From contig NW_026622852.1 in the NCBI RefSeq assembly GCF_023065955.2, positions 12,726,423 through 12,790,422 of the forward strand: 64,000 nucleotides of DNA. Direction: 5' to 3'. A program made the translations under genes and the position numbers. The notes below the pieces were generated by a model, which worked only from the letters and a program-made list of their open reading frames with translations, searched no databases and had not been told where the DNA came from. Below, piece by piece: positions 1-13,167 of this stretch (the first letter of the stretch is position 1; every line of letters starts with the position of its first letter). The DNA comes from Ursus arctos. Its lineage: Eukaryota > Chordata > Mammalia > Carnivora > Ursidae.

Positions 1-2369
1 GGCACGTAATGGCAGCGCGTCTTTGTTGCTAAACAGGAAGTTAATCAGCTGGCTTTCTTTAGGAGCCTGATCTCACTTGGAGTAGGAAGGAAATTGTTCA
101 TTTCCTTAACTCCTTCAGGCCACTAACAGGCCACTCAGTGCTCTGCAAGGTGTCATCTGTTAAGGGAGGCATATGAGAAAGCCGTTTGCCCCAAATGCTC
201 CTCCGCCTTTCTGTTTTTAGACTTTCTGCTCTGTGAATCAAGTCATTCCAGAAAGAGGGAGGGAGGACTAATGGGGTACCTAGGGAAGCCAGTTATCTCC
301 CGGATTTATCTCAGTTGCCAGGAGTTCTGCTTGGATGGCTCCGAGCAAGCCACAGGAGGCAGGCGATTGCTGTGGACTCTAGGTGACCACCACAACCGCC
401 TTCGCCAGCCAAGCCTCCTTCAGACATTGGCGCGCCCCGGCTGGAGAGCCTTAAATGGTGCTGTCCTCTCAGAAGCAGGATTGGGTGGGCCTCTGTGCCT
501 TGATCTTGCCCTTAAAACATCTTGGGTTATCTCATCAGATTTTCACTTAACAGCTTTATTGCCTGGTTAAGAAAACAGTTTTGTGCTTCAACACAATAGT
601 CAGACCTTAAATGTATTGCCATAAACAATGTTGGTGTAAGCCGTTTTAAAAAAAAAGGAAGAAGAAAAAGGAAAACAAGCAGGCCAAAGGCAGCAGTCAT
701 ATCTGGATGCCAGATGGCGTCAACTTAGTGATGGGGCCGATTCAATAAGACGCAAAGGGAAATTCCTCTCACGCATCTGTGTGAACAGAACCCGCAAGGA
801 ATTAGATACAGAAAGAAAAGCCAATAGGAGTCGCCATGGTGATCCTGGAGTCATTAAACGCCTTGTTTACCTTGTTGGAAATAGTATTTAAATATATATA
901 ATATTTAAGCGTATGTTTACATTATTCCATATTTATATCCAGTAAAGTTGTCTGAGAATGTGGATGGCTTAACTCAGTGGTTAAGAATGTGAATTCATAT
1001 TTTTTTTTAAAAAAGTGGCTAGAAATGTTAATTGTGTGACATGTGTTTTTATATTCTCCCCCAAAGAATATTCAAGGAATCGAGCATCAGTCATGGATCC
1101 AGATACTTTTGCCTTTTATATCTTCAGTACAAGGTGCCTGAATTATTTTCTCTTCATGAATCTCAGGCCACAGAAAATAAAAGGAATAGCTCATACATAC
1201 ATCTATTTCTTAAGAATCAGAAGTCATCTCATCTACGATCAAGCAGTTTAAATACTATTCGTAGATCGTTAAACCAACATAAGGGATGTTCAGGCAGAAT
1301 AGGGCTGAGCATTAGAATTACAGGAGGAAAAAAAACACAAAAGCATTTCGTTTTGAGAATTGGCACCTCGCAGAGCTAAAGCCCTATACTGGCCAGACTG
1401 AATCAGCCCTTACCCCACAATAGTCACGACCTCGCTCGCTTTCAACTCCTTCCTTTCAGGTTTCCTTCCCATCTACCCAGATCATTCTCTTCCATCATCT
1501 CCTCTGCAACAGCATGCTTAATATCAATTCTCTGGCTGATTATGTATTTTAGGTCTGGAGAGTCCAGAGACCTGCTAAATTGTTCGCATCTCCTAATGAA
1601 AGAGGTTAATTTGCTCATAAGTCACCCGCCCTGTGCCAAGCTTTGTGCCAGTTGCAAAGACGGTAAAAATAAACCCGGTAATCCTTGCCTTCAAGGAACC
1701 TTGAGTGCATTATCCCAGGAATGACAAGATTGTGTCCGAAGTGCTGCGTATTGGTCATTTATCCACAGATTGAACAAATGAGCTAGCTGTATTTTTAAAA
1801 TGCCATTTGATGTTTCGGTATGCACAGCGTGATAGTGGTATGGATTTAAAAAGAAGTGAAAGAGAATTATTTATTGAATTCCCAAATTCTCTCCACTACC
1901 ATACATTCCTCTGAGTTAACAATATTATAGTTAAGCTAGGACATGGTAATTTACAAATATGAGCATAAATGAGAGAAGAATGCAATATACATGGAAAGAA
2001 TTTGGGGGATGTTAATACAAACTGATGTTTGGCAGATAGTGATAGAACTTATTTGAATCTTTCACTCCAAAACCAGGACTTGAGGAAGGATTATTGGGTA
2101 TTTTCACATAGCCAATGATCAGGTATTTTGTATCAGTGTGTGTACCTCAGCGATGCAGAAACCATAGGTAATTTCCTCAAATTTAAATTTTTTTCGATAT
2201 ACCACGCTGCCAACTATGTGAGTTGGTGAAGGGTGATTCTGTGTATTTGCGTGCTCAAACAAGGATACAGGCCTGCCGGGATCAAAGTCAAAAGCAGTTT
2301 AATTATTGATCAGAACTCCGTGCAGAGCAGCAACGTGCACCAGCCATGGCGAAGTGTGGGCTCTAGGGA

Positions 2370-2560
2370 CAGAGTGGCCGGGTGTTCGTCTTGGATCCAC
2401 GATTAGCAATAGGAGACCCTGGGCAAGTCACTTAACCTTTTGGCTGCAATTTCCTCATTTGCGAAATGAGCATAGTAACAGTACCTACAACATAGGGTTA
2501 TTACAAAGATTAAGTTAGTCCATATAATTTACCCAGTATGCAGGAAGCTCTCTATACATG
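2370..2560 (+). repeat. MIR SINE remnant
   Basis: The MIR core order is readable: a 'gggcaagtcacttaacc' block, then 'tttcctcattt' followed by a 'gaaatgagcatagtaacagt' block, then the 'agggttattacaaagatta' block. It is diverged, as expected of an ancient mammalian tRNA-derived SINE. Confidence 0.75.
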
Positions 2561-4984
2561 TTAACTGGGGTTATGATTGGACCTTTTCCAGCATCATGCA
2601 TCTTCCCAGAGAACCTTTTAGGGACTAAAAACGTGTAATAATCACCTATTTACAAATGGAGACATTGAGGCAGATGTTGTATGTACCGGCATGTGAGAGA
2701 AAAGTACAATTTAACCCGAAATTCAGCCAGTGGTGCCCCAGCTAACACGACCATCTTGCCTCTCTTCTGTACTTTCAAGGCTTTTTCCAGATTCATTTGT
2801 AAGCATCACACTTGGGAGCCCAGAATTCATTCTAAAGGACAATGCCTATTTACATTTATTTGAATAAAAAGGGACCTTCAGGGAATTGCAAAAATTAATA
2901 AGGACAGTTTAGAAAATGCTTGAGTGGAAAAGCACCCTCTCTCAACTCTGGGTTAAATACAGTTGATCTCCCTAGATTGCTCCCAACGTGCACTGAGACA
3001 GAAACATCAATAACAAACAACAGAGCAGACAGAGCCATCTTTATGTAGTCATTAGAAAAGCCTTTACTGCAAACCAAGAAGTTCTACATTTGTCAGCCCC
3101 TCCCAACGTCTCCACTTATTGCTCATTCTGTAGCTACTTTCAAGAAAGCTAAATCTGAACTATTGCTCAGCTGAGCCCCAGAGAATGACAAAGACAAATT
3201 AATGGGATCCGCGTGTGCCAAAATAAAGTATGGACCCTGTCACCACCAATATATGTTAAGTCCATTAAGGTCATTTTTAATGAACTGAACTTTTCATTGG
3301 AAAGCTTTGCCAAACTTGTTGAATTAAAGGAAAGAAACCTTTACAAAATTGCAAAATAAACCAATTTCACTCCACGTGAAGCAAAAAAAAAAAACGGTTC
3401 ATGGAAAGTATTCTGAGTTTACAATATTTTAGATTTTTATCAAAATCAGGGAAAATGATATGCATTAAAAACTCCATTCTGGTATTAAGTTGAGAACTAC
3501 AAATGCACTAATAGCACTGTAAGCTATAATGGCATGTGAGGCCCTGGGATGTGGCTTTTCAAATAATCAGACTAGCCTCAAGGAAAACCCAACTTTTAAA
3601 GTATGTTCTGTGCGCACAGGTCAGAAAAGCAGTAGGAGAGGAAGATGGTCTGAAACAACTGTCATAGCCTCATTTTTTATTTGCGAAGAGAGTTAATTTG
3701 ACTCTACTTGTATCTGCTACATAGAGTTACTGGCCTATCTTTTCTTTTTCCCCCAAACTCTGTGCATATTGAGTTTTAAAGAGTAGACGAAAAGAGGAGC
3801 TCTCCTTGGGTTCCCCTAACATCAGAACAACTCCAAAATGCCTCAGAGCCTTCCCTGGGGTAGCTGCTTGTATGCTAAGACAGTGTGAGATCAGGGTTAT
3901 GTATAAATCACTGAAGGCTGCCTCTGGCTCACAGCTGCCCACAAATCCTTTTCTTCTATAAAATAGCATTTTTATTGGGATTAAATTGAAGTGTGATAGA
4001 CACAATCTAAACTTGCCTCAAGCTATGTGATAACCTAATATCCCATCAAGATAAAATGAGACCAGCACAGACTGCCTGAGTCCAGCTCTGAGAATATAAA
4101 ATGGAGAAGCCCACTACTGAATTTGGGCACTATAACTTTTTTTTTAAAGACCCAAAGAAACTTCTACAACAGGAAAAAGTTTTTGTTTGCTCAGACCAAT
4201 ACCTGGAACGGAGAGGTATGGTTTAACTTCTTTGAGTTTCAAGACTGTTGCCTCTTTAGCTTGCCTTCCATCTTTGGACCTAAGAACAAACCCAATACCA
4301 ACTCATTCATAACGTCAACTCTCACCATTCTATGTAACTACTCATTTACTCATTTAAAAGTATATATTTATTGAGTATCTATTATGGGAAGTTCTGCCTT
4401 CGCAGAGGTTTGGTATAGTAAGGGAGATAGTTATTACATAAAGATTCACACTTGATTTTCAGGGGCTGACAACTATAAGTAAATGAAGAGGGGCTCTAAG
4501 AGAGTCTAACAGGAGCCCCAGCAGGCTTGGGGGGTTCAAGAAGTCTTCTCTGAGAGGGGACTTGTCAACCGAGGCCTGGAGGATGAGTGGAAGTTATTCC
4601 AAGCTGAGAGAAGGAAGAGTCATCCCGGGAGTGACCCACCTGCCAAAATCTTGAGTTACAAGATTTTGTTACAAGAAAGAATTACATACATTTAAGGAAG
4701 AGGAGGAGGACTAGTGTGGCTGGAGGCTAGTGAACGGGGGAGAAGAGCAGGAAATGAAGACAGAGAGGGGTATAATGTAACCATTGTAAGTAGTTTGACT
4801 TTGCGTCTGGGTATACTGAGAAACAGTTAAAAACTTTACATTTTAAGATCGCCCTGGCTACAACATGAAGAATGGCTTGGTAAAGTCTAAGAGAGAAAGG
4901 AAACAGACCAGTGGCTGTTGGGGTGGTCCCGCAGACAGGTAGTAGCTTCAGTGATTGTGGCTTATGTGGCCGCCCAACAGCCAG

Positions 4985-5180
4985 TATGGTGACGTGGTAA
5001 AGAGCGTGGATTCTGGAGTCGACTGCCATGGTTTGAATCCTGATTCTGCCATTCACTTAGCAGTATGGCATTAGAAATCTCTGTGCCCCAATTTTATCAT
5101 CTAAAAATTGGGATGAAAAGAGTACTGTTAAAATACAGTTTCGAAAAGGTAATATCAGGATCCGTATAAATATAAAATGA
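4985..5180 (+). repeat. MIR SINE remnant
   Basis: The 5' MIR section 'gtggtaaagagcgtggattc' leads to 'tttgaatcctgattctgcca' and then the 'tttatcatctaaaaattggg' block, in consensus order. Confidence 0.75.
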
Positions 5181-5539
5181 GCGCATGTCAGCATTTTTAT
5201 TTAACTCCTAAATCATTAAGGGAACCAGTGAGATGTTAAAACTTGTTCAAATGAGAATTGAATTTAGAAAAGTATGTATTTTCTACCAGACAAAAATCCT
5301 TTGCATTGACAAGAACAGAAAAAAAATTTCCATCACTATGGACTGGAAACATTTGTGTCATCACAGCCCTCTACAAGGAAGCTTCTGTCTAGCCAAAGAC
5401 AAACAAAGACTCACACCTCCATAGATTTAGACAACTTCCCACCCTGAAACTCTACTAGGCAATGCCTGCATTCCATAAAAAGGATCTCTTTTGCCCATTT
5501 CGCAACATTTCTGACAGTATCCATCTCCTAACAATGTTA

Positions 5540-5615
5540 AAATGAGTTAATATACAGAAAGGTCTTAAAGCACATCAGTAAACATTAGCTATTATTATTG
5601 TTGTTGTTATATCAA
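5540..5615 (+). repeat. MIR 3' fragment
   Basis: 'aaatgagttaatatacagaa' followed by 'aagcacatcagtaaacatta' and a 'ctattattattgttgttgtt' tail match the 3' third of MIR. Confidence 0.55.
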
Positions 5616-5904
5616 GGTGGTGGTCGTGGAGATGAAGAAAAGTAAATGACTTTCGATCATTTTTGAGGGAGAATTGATAGAATTGGGGAACCACTTGGAA
5701 GCGAGGAGTTGGGAAAAATAAGGGGTAAGAATAACTCCTAAATGTGTACTTCATTGGATGGCCATTGGAATCATTTGCTGTGATGGAGAAAATTGGAAGA
5801 GGAGTAAGATGCTGAGGAGGGAAATCAAGAGTTCCATTTTTTGGGCATTTTTGGTTGGAGAGGCCTTTGAAATATTAAAGTAAAAATGTCAATCAGGAGA
5901 GAGA

Positions 5905-6095
5905 GCAATGTACAGTGGTTAAGAGCATGAAACCTACTAGCTGTGTGAATGACTTCAATTTCCTCTTCCATGTAGTAATTATTAAATGGAAGTAATAGTT
6001 CTTATCTGGTTGTTGTTAGGATTTAACAGCATTTATTTATAAAGCACTTGGAGTGGTGCCTGGCACAAAAGCACTGGATAAGTTTTTGATAAATA
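5905..6095 (+). repeat. MIR SINE remnant
   Basis: A '5'-cagtggttaagagcatg' start, 'ctagctgtgtgaatgacttc', 'cttatctggttgttgttagg' and 'gtggtgcctggcacaaaagc' occur in MIR order. It sits inside the L2-like debris and so is probably a later insertion. Confidence 0.75.
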
Positions 6096-8807
6096 GATTA
6101 ATTATATTAAATTAGTGTTTACTCCTTTCAAAGAGTAAAATGGCTCCCAAGCCCAAAACTTACAAAAAAAAAAAAAAGAGAGAGAGAGTGAGTTTGGGTA
6201 TAAAGCTCAGGGGGAAAAAAAGGCCCAGACTAGAGATTAAATACTTCAAAGTTGCCCACACATTGGTGGTGTATGAAACCAAGAATCACTGAACACATCA
6301 GAAGACAGCACCAAATGGACCTCCAGGGCACCACAACGTTTAAAGTTCAAGGACAGAAGAAAGACCTAGAAAAGGAGACAGAGAAGGAATCGACCACAAA
6401 AGAAAAGAAAGCCAAGAGATGGTTGTCGTGTAAGTCAAGAGGATGAAGTAATTCCAGAAAAAAGGCATGGTCAGCTATGTTGGATGCCACTGGGAACAAG
6501 AGAGTTGAGGGTGCATTTTTTGGGAAGAGCAGACACTCTAGGGCCAGGATCCTCAGAAACTGATTATTACCTGTCTTTCTGCTGTCTTTTCTCTTATTGT
6601 TAAAGAACAAACTCCTGACAGTCCACAAGATCCCTCCTTTAGTAAGACTCTTTCTCATACCTTGTCGGGAGCCATAGGGAGAAAGATATGTCGGAACTGT
6701 AAGATGAGTGTAACAGAGTCCTCAAGTATGAGGCTGTGAGTCTTGATGGGGGCCCCTTAATCTCTGACTCCTTGGAACTCTGAGAGAACTGATACCCCGC
6801 AGCGTTTCCTTCTAGTATAAAGTCTCTTTGAAAGGAAAATGTGCCCTTTAATGCAGCCAGGCTTTCTTCCCCCACTTGTAGCACTGAGCGTTTCCGCAAG
6901 AAAGTCATGGAGGCATTTTTGCAGAAGCCAGCTGCCTCTCAAAGAACCCAAAAGGGCATCATTATCATGAGAAAATGAAGTCTGCTTCTTGGAAAAGGCT
7001 ACTAAATATAGCTCTCCTGGTACTGCCTTAGTCTGTTTGGAATTGGGTCCTTCCTTCCTATTTCTTTTCTTTCTTTCTTTGTTACTGGTCAGCAGCATCA
7101 GACGGGGCGGTGACTGAACTTTTTTCTCAAATCGATATATTGGTAGTTGATTCAAAATCCTCGTTGTGTTCTGTTATTTTGATTTCTGGAGTCGGTCTAT
7201 GCTTGGTTGTACTCCTGAATCACCTTACAGCGATGAAAGACTCTCACAACCCACATGTGATACTTAAGGATTTGAGGAACCTATGAAAAAAAAAGTGGTG
7301 CTATCAGATGTTTGGTGCAGTGATAGCCCAGACACGTTTGAAAAATTGTGCTTGGAGACTTTAATATGTGTTGCATAACTAGCATGAATTATTTGCAGCC
7401 CCGGAGAGTTGTAAGGGAACAACAGCAGTTGAGAAATAGTTTCATAATTCCATATTCAGGTCAAGTATCATTGACTAAAGATCTTTCACAATAAGTGAGA
7501 TTGTTATTTATTTGGAATGATTTAGGTGTGGTTCTAAGTGAATGGAGAGGCCTGCTTTGGATAAGTGTTCTCCCAAAACTTTAGTGCCCTAGCTATATTT
7601 TTAAAGAATCATTTGAAGGTTGTCTTGGTGTTAAGGGTTTTACAATTAATTCTAAAATCCCTAAAGTGATTCAATTAAGGAGTCGCCTTCCCTTTGTAGC
7701 GTTCCAAAGGTTTTTGTTTGTTGACTTCTTCTGGAGGGTTTTGAAAAAATCTTTTACTTTATTGAGAGACACTAAATAACTAAAGAAGTTTACATGAGGT
7801 CTTTGATCTCATGTAAAGTTGAGACAGATGAAAGAAGGTGTCTCCTGTTCCATTTTCCAAGTTTCTGTCCCACCCAACAGCAATTTCTTTTGCTCGAGTT
7901 TCTAAATGCCTCTTCAGTTCCGATGCCAAAATGCCTAGCTTCGGTTAAGAAAACTGCACTTTCTCCTAAAGATTTTACTCCATTAGTATTTCAAGGGTTG
8001 CTCAGAACCAGGAGGAGAAAAACTAGAGAAAAAGAATAGACAAAAGAAGATTGCATTCAAAATAGATGAGGCAATGTAGAAAAACAGCATCGTTACCAAT
8101 AAAGTATGGTGACTTTTTTTGCCCCCAAATGATATAATTAGGTAAAAGACTCTCTGGTTAATGTGGGGTAGAATTACTTATTGCAGTATTTTATTTTCTA
8201 ATATACTATTTTCCAGATCCTTCTGTAGCCACTAGTTAAATGATAAAATTTTAGAAGGGGAAAACCATGAGTCCCGTGCATTTATAAAATGAACATCTGT
8301 CCAGGATTTTGTCTACCCCATTAATTAATAAGGGTATCAGGCAGATGTTCTGACCAATTCAAAGGAAATTTCAAAGAACCATACATATTTAGGGAAATAA
8401 GATGTTGGAATGGATTTACAAGTAGATGCAAAATGGGTCTGTCCGCAGGACAGCAATTGCATTCCACTAGACATAATTATCTGCATTTCTGTGGGCAAGA
8501 ATCATTTACATTACCCATTTTCTGTAATTTAGAGTGGTAAAATAGCTCACATCATTGAGAGATTGCAGTAACTAGGAAGGAGGCACTTGACAGGGCGCCT
8601 GCTAACCTCTTGGGTCCGTGTTAGAGCCTTTTACCATTTTCCCTCCACTATTCAGTTCATTCCCTCCCCTCTCCTCACCCTGAGATCCTGCCACCACTCC
8701 ATACCTAAGCATACACCAAAAGAAAGAGGGCAAGGAAATCTGCAAAGCCTATCAGACATCTAGCTGAAATTTAATAAGATCAGAAACTAAACCAAAATTA
8801 AGTATTT

Positions 8808-8983
8808 TTAAAAAGATCTTATTTATTTATTTGAGATAAAGAGCACGAAAGGGAGGAGGGTCAGAGGGAGAAGCAGACTCCCCACTGAGCAGGGAGCCCA
8901 ATGCAGGACTCCATCCTGGGACTCTGGGATCATGACCTGAGCCGAAGGCAGGCACTTAACCGACTGAGCCACCCAGGTGCTCC
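8808..8983 (-). mobile_element. CAN-type tRNA-derived SINE, antisense
   Basis: An A-rich tail complement (atcttatttatttattt) is followed by the reversed tRNA-like head ending in 'gagccacccaggtgctcc'. A 9-bp target duplication 'taagtattt' flanks it (8799-8807 and 8984-8992). The body is diverged from the younger copies in this window, so this is an older subfamily. Confidence 0.9.
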
Positions 8984-9187
8984 TAAGTATTTCTCATGTG
9001 ATTTCCTGCAAGTTTTAGTTTGTATTTTGAAAGTAGAGACTGGGATGAGGCTGGTAGGAGCATTACAATAACACCCCTATAAAGCTGTCCTTATTTTAAA
9101 TAATCCCAATGATTTTTTAGACAAACGAACATGTATATGAGAAAGGAGAGGAAAGTAAGAGGAGAAAAGATAAAGCTAAAAATCTTA

Positions 9188-9298
9188 GGGGAGGCTGGCC
9201 GGCTCAATCAGCAGAGCACGCGACTCTGGATCTCGGGCTTGTGAGTTCAAGCCCCACATCGGGTGTGGAGCCTACTTAAAAGAAAACAAAAAACAACT
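9188..9298 (+). mobile_element. Short, old carnivore tRNA-derived SINE
   Basis: 'ggctcaatcagcagagca', then 'gtgagttcaagccccaca' (B-box-like) and 'gtgtggagcctacttaaaa' form the short tRNA-related SINE layout, lacking the long CT-rich region of the younger copies. No clear target duplication was found. Confidence 0.75.
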
Positions 9299-10809
9299 TA
9301 GTTATAGGCCATGTGTGCATAAAAGTGGAGCCGAACTCTGGCTAAGATCTGCAGCGACACGAGATTAATTAACCAAGAAGTGAATGGTTTCTGTTTAGCG
9401 CTATATTAATAAAGTGATTGTTCTTATTATTTTGGTCCGTGCTTCTGACTTCGTAATAGCCACATATAACTAAACCACGTTGGGATTTTACAAGTGAATT
9501 TGATTATCACTGTTTTCTGTTTCGTAAAAGGGACTATGGTTATAACTCTAATGAAAGGATAAGCTTTTTGTTCATGAAACGAACAATTAAGCTTGCAAAT
9601 TGAAGACCAGACAGAAGTATAAATCATCTATTTGCCAGGTTTCTTTTTTAATTTCCTGGGGATGGGAAGACTACATGCAGAAATGCTGTCGGTCTTCTCT
9701 GAAGTTCAAGTCCTTCTCTGAAAGAACTCACTTATCCAGCCATTCTGCATTCATTCCACAGCAGTGCTGCTGACAAAAAGAACTTTAAAAGTACCCAAAT
9801 TAAACTTCAATGGTAAGAGCTTTTTCATGAAACATGTGTACATCAAAATGATTTTAAAAAAACAAAAAACAAAACAAAAAACCCTACTGCCTCCATTTTA
9901 AAGGTCTGACTTTAAGGATTCTTTCTCAGCAAGTACTAGTCAAACCATGTCTCCTAAGCCTTACACTGAGACCTCCTAGCTCAGTTGTCTGCCCTCTAAC
10001 TGACCTTGCTTCTTCCCACTTGTGGCCAGAAAGCTCAAGATAGTAAACACAGAGTCAGGAGATCTAGGGATGTGGGAGAAAGTTTCGTATGAAAAACAGT
10101 TATTAGTCACTTGGCCATTTGCTCTATTAGATATTTTTCTTTTGAAATATGACCTCCTGCCTTCAACAAGAGAGAATATATTCTATCCTACAGTGTATGC
10201 ACTAGAGAAATTAAGATGACTGCCAAAAGACAGCACTGCTTAAAAGCCAAATCATTTTTAATTGGTGTGAACTCGATGAAGACCTAAGGATAGTGGGTTG
10301 GGAGATAAGCCAGAAAGCCTATTTGACATTTGATAAGACTCTCACTTGGGAGACATAAAATAGATGTTTATTGTTTTTGCTATTAACCCTAAAGGTCCAG
10401 ATAATAAAAATAGACAAATGCACGTGCGTATGCCCCCCCCCCACACATTTATTTTCATTGAAATGCTGCTTCAGAATAAACAAGGTTCAAGCATTGCAGT
10501 GAGTTCATGAGGCTCCAGTAATGTGCTCTTTCTACTTTGGGTGCTTTTGGTGTATCTTCCTGGCCCTAGACTGAGACCAAATGCTAAGTGCTTGACATGG
10601 TAGGCAAGGAGAGCTGAGGGTTTGGTCTGTGGGTCATTTGTATTCTAGAGTTCATCTGGTACTCACTTTGGAAGATAAAACATAAATCAGTTTAACTGCT
10701 TGTCATTCTTAGAAACTTATATATGTGGAAAAGATGGGAACTAAGACTTAAAAGAAGATCATTTATGAATCTTAGTGTGTTTGGCGTGTCCAGTAAAGGT
10801 CCTATAGTA

Positions 10810-11054
10810 AGAGTTGGGAGACTACAGCCGACAGCCAATTTCAGACCTTTCTGCTACCACCCGTCCTCTAGTTTTTATAAATAAAGTTTTATTGGGACAC
10901 AGCCACACCCATTTGCTTACACACTGTCTATGACTGCTTTCACAGCATGTTGGCAGAGTTGAAAGGTTGCAACAACAAAGACCCACAAACAGGGCCCACA
11001 AACTCTAAAATATTATCTGTCTGGCCCTTTACAGAAAAAGCTAGCTGACCCTTG
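10810..11054. mobile_element. Non-autonomous hAT-like DNA transposon, copy 1
   Basis: The right end 'tttacagaaaaagctagctg' plus 'acccttg' and the core 'aaataaagttttattgggac' followed by 'acagccacacccatttgc' match a common mammalian hAT-Charlie-type element with CAGGGGTC-like termini. The left end is strongly decayed. It has no coding capacity. The second copy is at 51969-52190. Confidence 0.7.
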
Positions 11055-11672
11055 TTGTCTTGTAATGGTCTCTGAAGATGACGATGGCCGGTAGAGGTGA
11101 CAGAACAATAATTCTTCCAGCATAGGAACAGCTGATAGGGTGCGGTGCTTTTTGAGATCTTGTCTTTTTTTTTTAATTTGAAAATAAAATCCAGCACCAC
11201 ATTATAAAATAAGAAATGTTATTCACACACCACTGTCAAGGTTGGCAGACCTTTCATTTGCTTTTGGGTTTTTCTTACAGACAAAATTGTTTAGTTTGCC
11301 TTTTCCTTTATGTCTGCACCTGGGTTGTAACATTCAGTGTGTGTGTGCGTTTGTCATAATTCTTGTTCCAGGAGCCAGACAGATACATGTGAATGTGTAA
11401 ATAAGAAGGTTACAATTAGTCCGATGGCGGAGTTGAGTTTTATATTTATAAAAAGCTCCTACGGGTAACATTATGTAAAGAGAAGAAGACTTTTTAATTT
11501 TTTAGGGTACAGTTCTCCCCCCAGGTTCTCTGGGTGCCAGAAGACAGATCAAGCATTCAAAGGCGAGAGAGGGAGGTAATATTGTGATGCGAATTTCTTG
11601 GGAATAATTCCGGATGGTTCTTCGTCCCTCATCCACCTTCCTGACAAGGTTGTATGTGACCTTCATTCTCTC

Positions 11673-11874
11673 TTTTTTTTTTTTTTTAGATTTTATTTAT
11701 TTATTCGACAGAGAGAGAGACAGCCAGCGAGAGAGGGAACACAAGCAGGGGGAGTGGGAGAGGAAGAAGCAGGCTCATAGTGGAGGAGCCTGATGTGGGG
11801 CTCGATCCCATAATGCCGGGATCACGCCCTGAGCCGAAGGCAGACGCTTAACCGCTGTGCCACCCAGGCGCCCC
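11673..11874 (-). mobile_element. CAN-type SINE, antisense, 17-bp target duplication
   Basis: A poly-T and ttatttattt tail complement is followed by the reversed CT-rich body and reversed head 'gtgccacccaggcgcccc'. The target duplication 'gtgaccttcattctctc' is perfect on both sides (11656-11672, 11875-11891), so this is a fairly young insertion. Confidence 0.95.
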
Positions 11875-13167
11875 GTGACCTTCATTCTCTCCTAGGGGAT
11901 GGCTTTTCATGCCTCAGACAGCGTGAGCTGTTGGGGGTCAGGGGAGTCTGGCTGTCCTGGCCAGCTCCACGCACAGCCCAGGCTCAAGCCCAGGAAACAT
12001 CTTTGCTATGATCCTTCCAATTTGAGAACTTGGATTGGTTTCCTGCTAGAATTTCTATTTCCCTAAACTAGATCTGAACCATTTGCACTTGCTAAGATTT
12101 AATGCTATAATCTTCTTATCAGTTCTTTCGTTTTCTGCCAAAGTCAAGGTTAGGAGACCAGGTTTGCATACCTCCACAGCATGACTCTGTGAGAAAGCAG
12201 TAGGATCGTGGAAATATAAAAACTTTTTATTCCAAAGTTCTTTTTCCAGATTATTATACTAACTTTGTGAAAATGTTAGTGGTTCCCTCTGGGCTTTTTT
12301 CCCCTAGAGCCCTCTCAAGGTCATTGCAGTCATGGCCATTGTTGATTAGTGGGAGGGCAAGTCTTTTTTTGGGAATTTGGATATTGTCCTGCATTATAGA
12401 GAAACTCAGAGGAAACCCGAATTCTCACTAGTGTGGCTTCTCTCAGGGCGTGGGGGAGAAAAGGCTGTCGAACAAACTTGTATGAATGCAGAATCTCTTA
12501 TTTACTGCGACACGTCTATGGATTTAAATTTGTAGCCCGGCTTTTCTCTATGATATAAAAAGAATTGTAGTCCAGACTAATTCAAAGAATGTGTGAGGAG
12601 CAAGACTTTGCTCCATTCTTGGAAACTCACAAAAAAGAACCTCTTTCTATATATAAATAAATCTTGGGAAACGCATCGAGCAGAAAAGCAAAAGAAAGTT
12701 ACAGAATATGAGATCCAGACCCAAAAAAAAAATCCCTCCTTAAATATCTCTAAGGGCTTATTTTGTGATAGTTTTTAGGATCGGCATTAGTCTGCTATAA
12801 GAATAGCCAGCGTCTTGCAGAAGGCACAAGTGCTGGGATTTAGAGAGAGAGAAGAAACCACCGATTCCCTGCTCAGAAGAGCTACTACCATTGTGGGTGC
12901 AGAGCAGGGACAAAGCAGGTGGTCTGTGGCTGGAATGCTTTCCAGCTGGGAGTTCATATGACGCCCAAAAAACCAATCCAGAAACCGTGGCAAATGAGCT
13001 CATGAACTAAACTGAAGCCCCCATCGCAGGACGGGGTGGCAGAGCCCTGAGCACGTCCCGGGACAGCGCTGGGCCGTGGCGACAGGTGGGATGCAGCCCT
13101 CCACAGCCCCCACGGCCTCGTGCCTGGGGCTTCTCATCCTGGCCTCTTGTTTGCTTGCCGACTGCAG

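Larger units (their letters stand above)
4340..6560 (-). repeat. Ancient L2-like LINE debris, antisense, with MIR insertions
   Basis: The stretch opens with a 'tatttattgagtatctatta' block, the reverse complement of the L2 3' end. It continues with phrases such as 'cttctctgagaggggacttg', 'agtgtggctggaggctagtg', 'gatcgccctggctacaacat' and 'gatgccactgggaacaagag', which recur in antisense L2-type repeats of mammals. At least two MIR units interrupt it. No reading frame of reverse transcriptase survives. The exact family and limits are uncertain. Confidence 0.4.
1..13167 (+). other. ADAMTSL1: ADAMTSL1 intron, 3' part (upstream exon outside window)
   Basis: No exon of the gene was found here. The residues that precede exon A in the human protein, an acidic EE-rich linker, were not seen in any frame. 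Recognisable content is MIR and L2 remnants (about 2.3-2.6, 4.3-6.6 kb), three tRNA-derived SINEs (8.8, 9.2, 11.7 kb) and a hAT-like transposon (10.8 kb). The rest is unclassified AT-rich unique sequence; in 1-2300, 2600-4300, 6600-8800, 9300-10800 and 11900-13100 I see nothing else I can name. The intron ends in a pyrimidine-rich tract and CAG before exon A and interrupts a codon after its second base. Confidence 0.8.

Noticed and set aside
6757..7155. 132-residue antisense frame
   Set aside because: Low-complexity basic composition and no recognisable motif; consistent with chance.
8808..8983. tRNA-like A and B boxes in SINE heads as tRNA genes
   Set aside because: They are tRNA-derived SINE promoters with diverged cloverleafs, followed by SINE bodies and A-rich tails.
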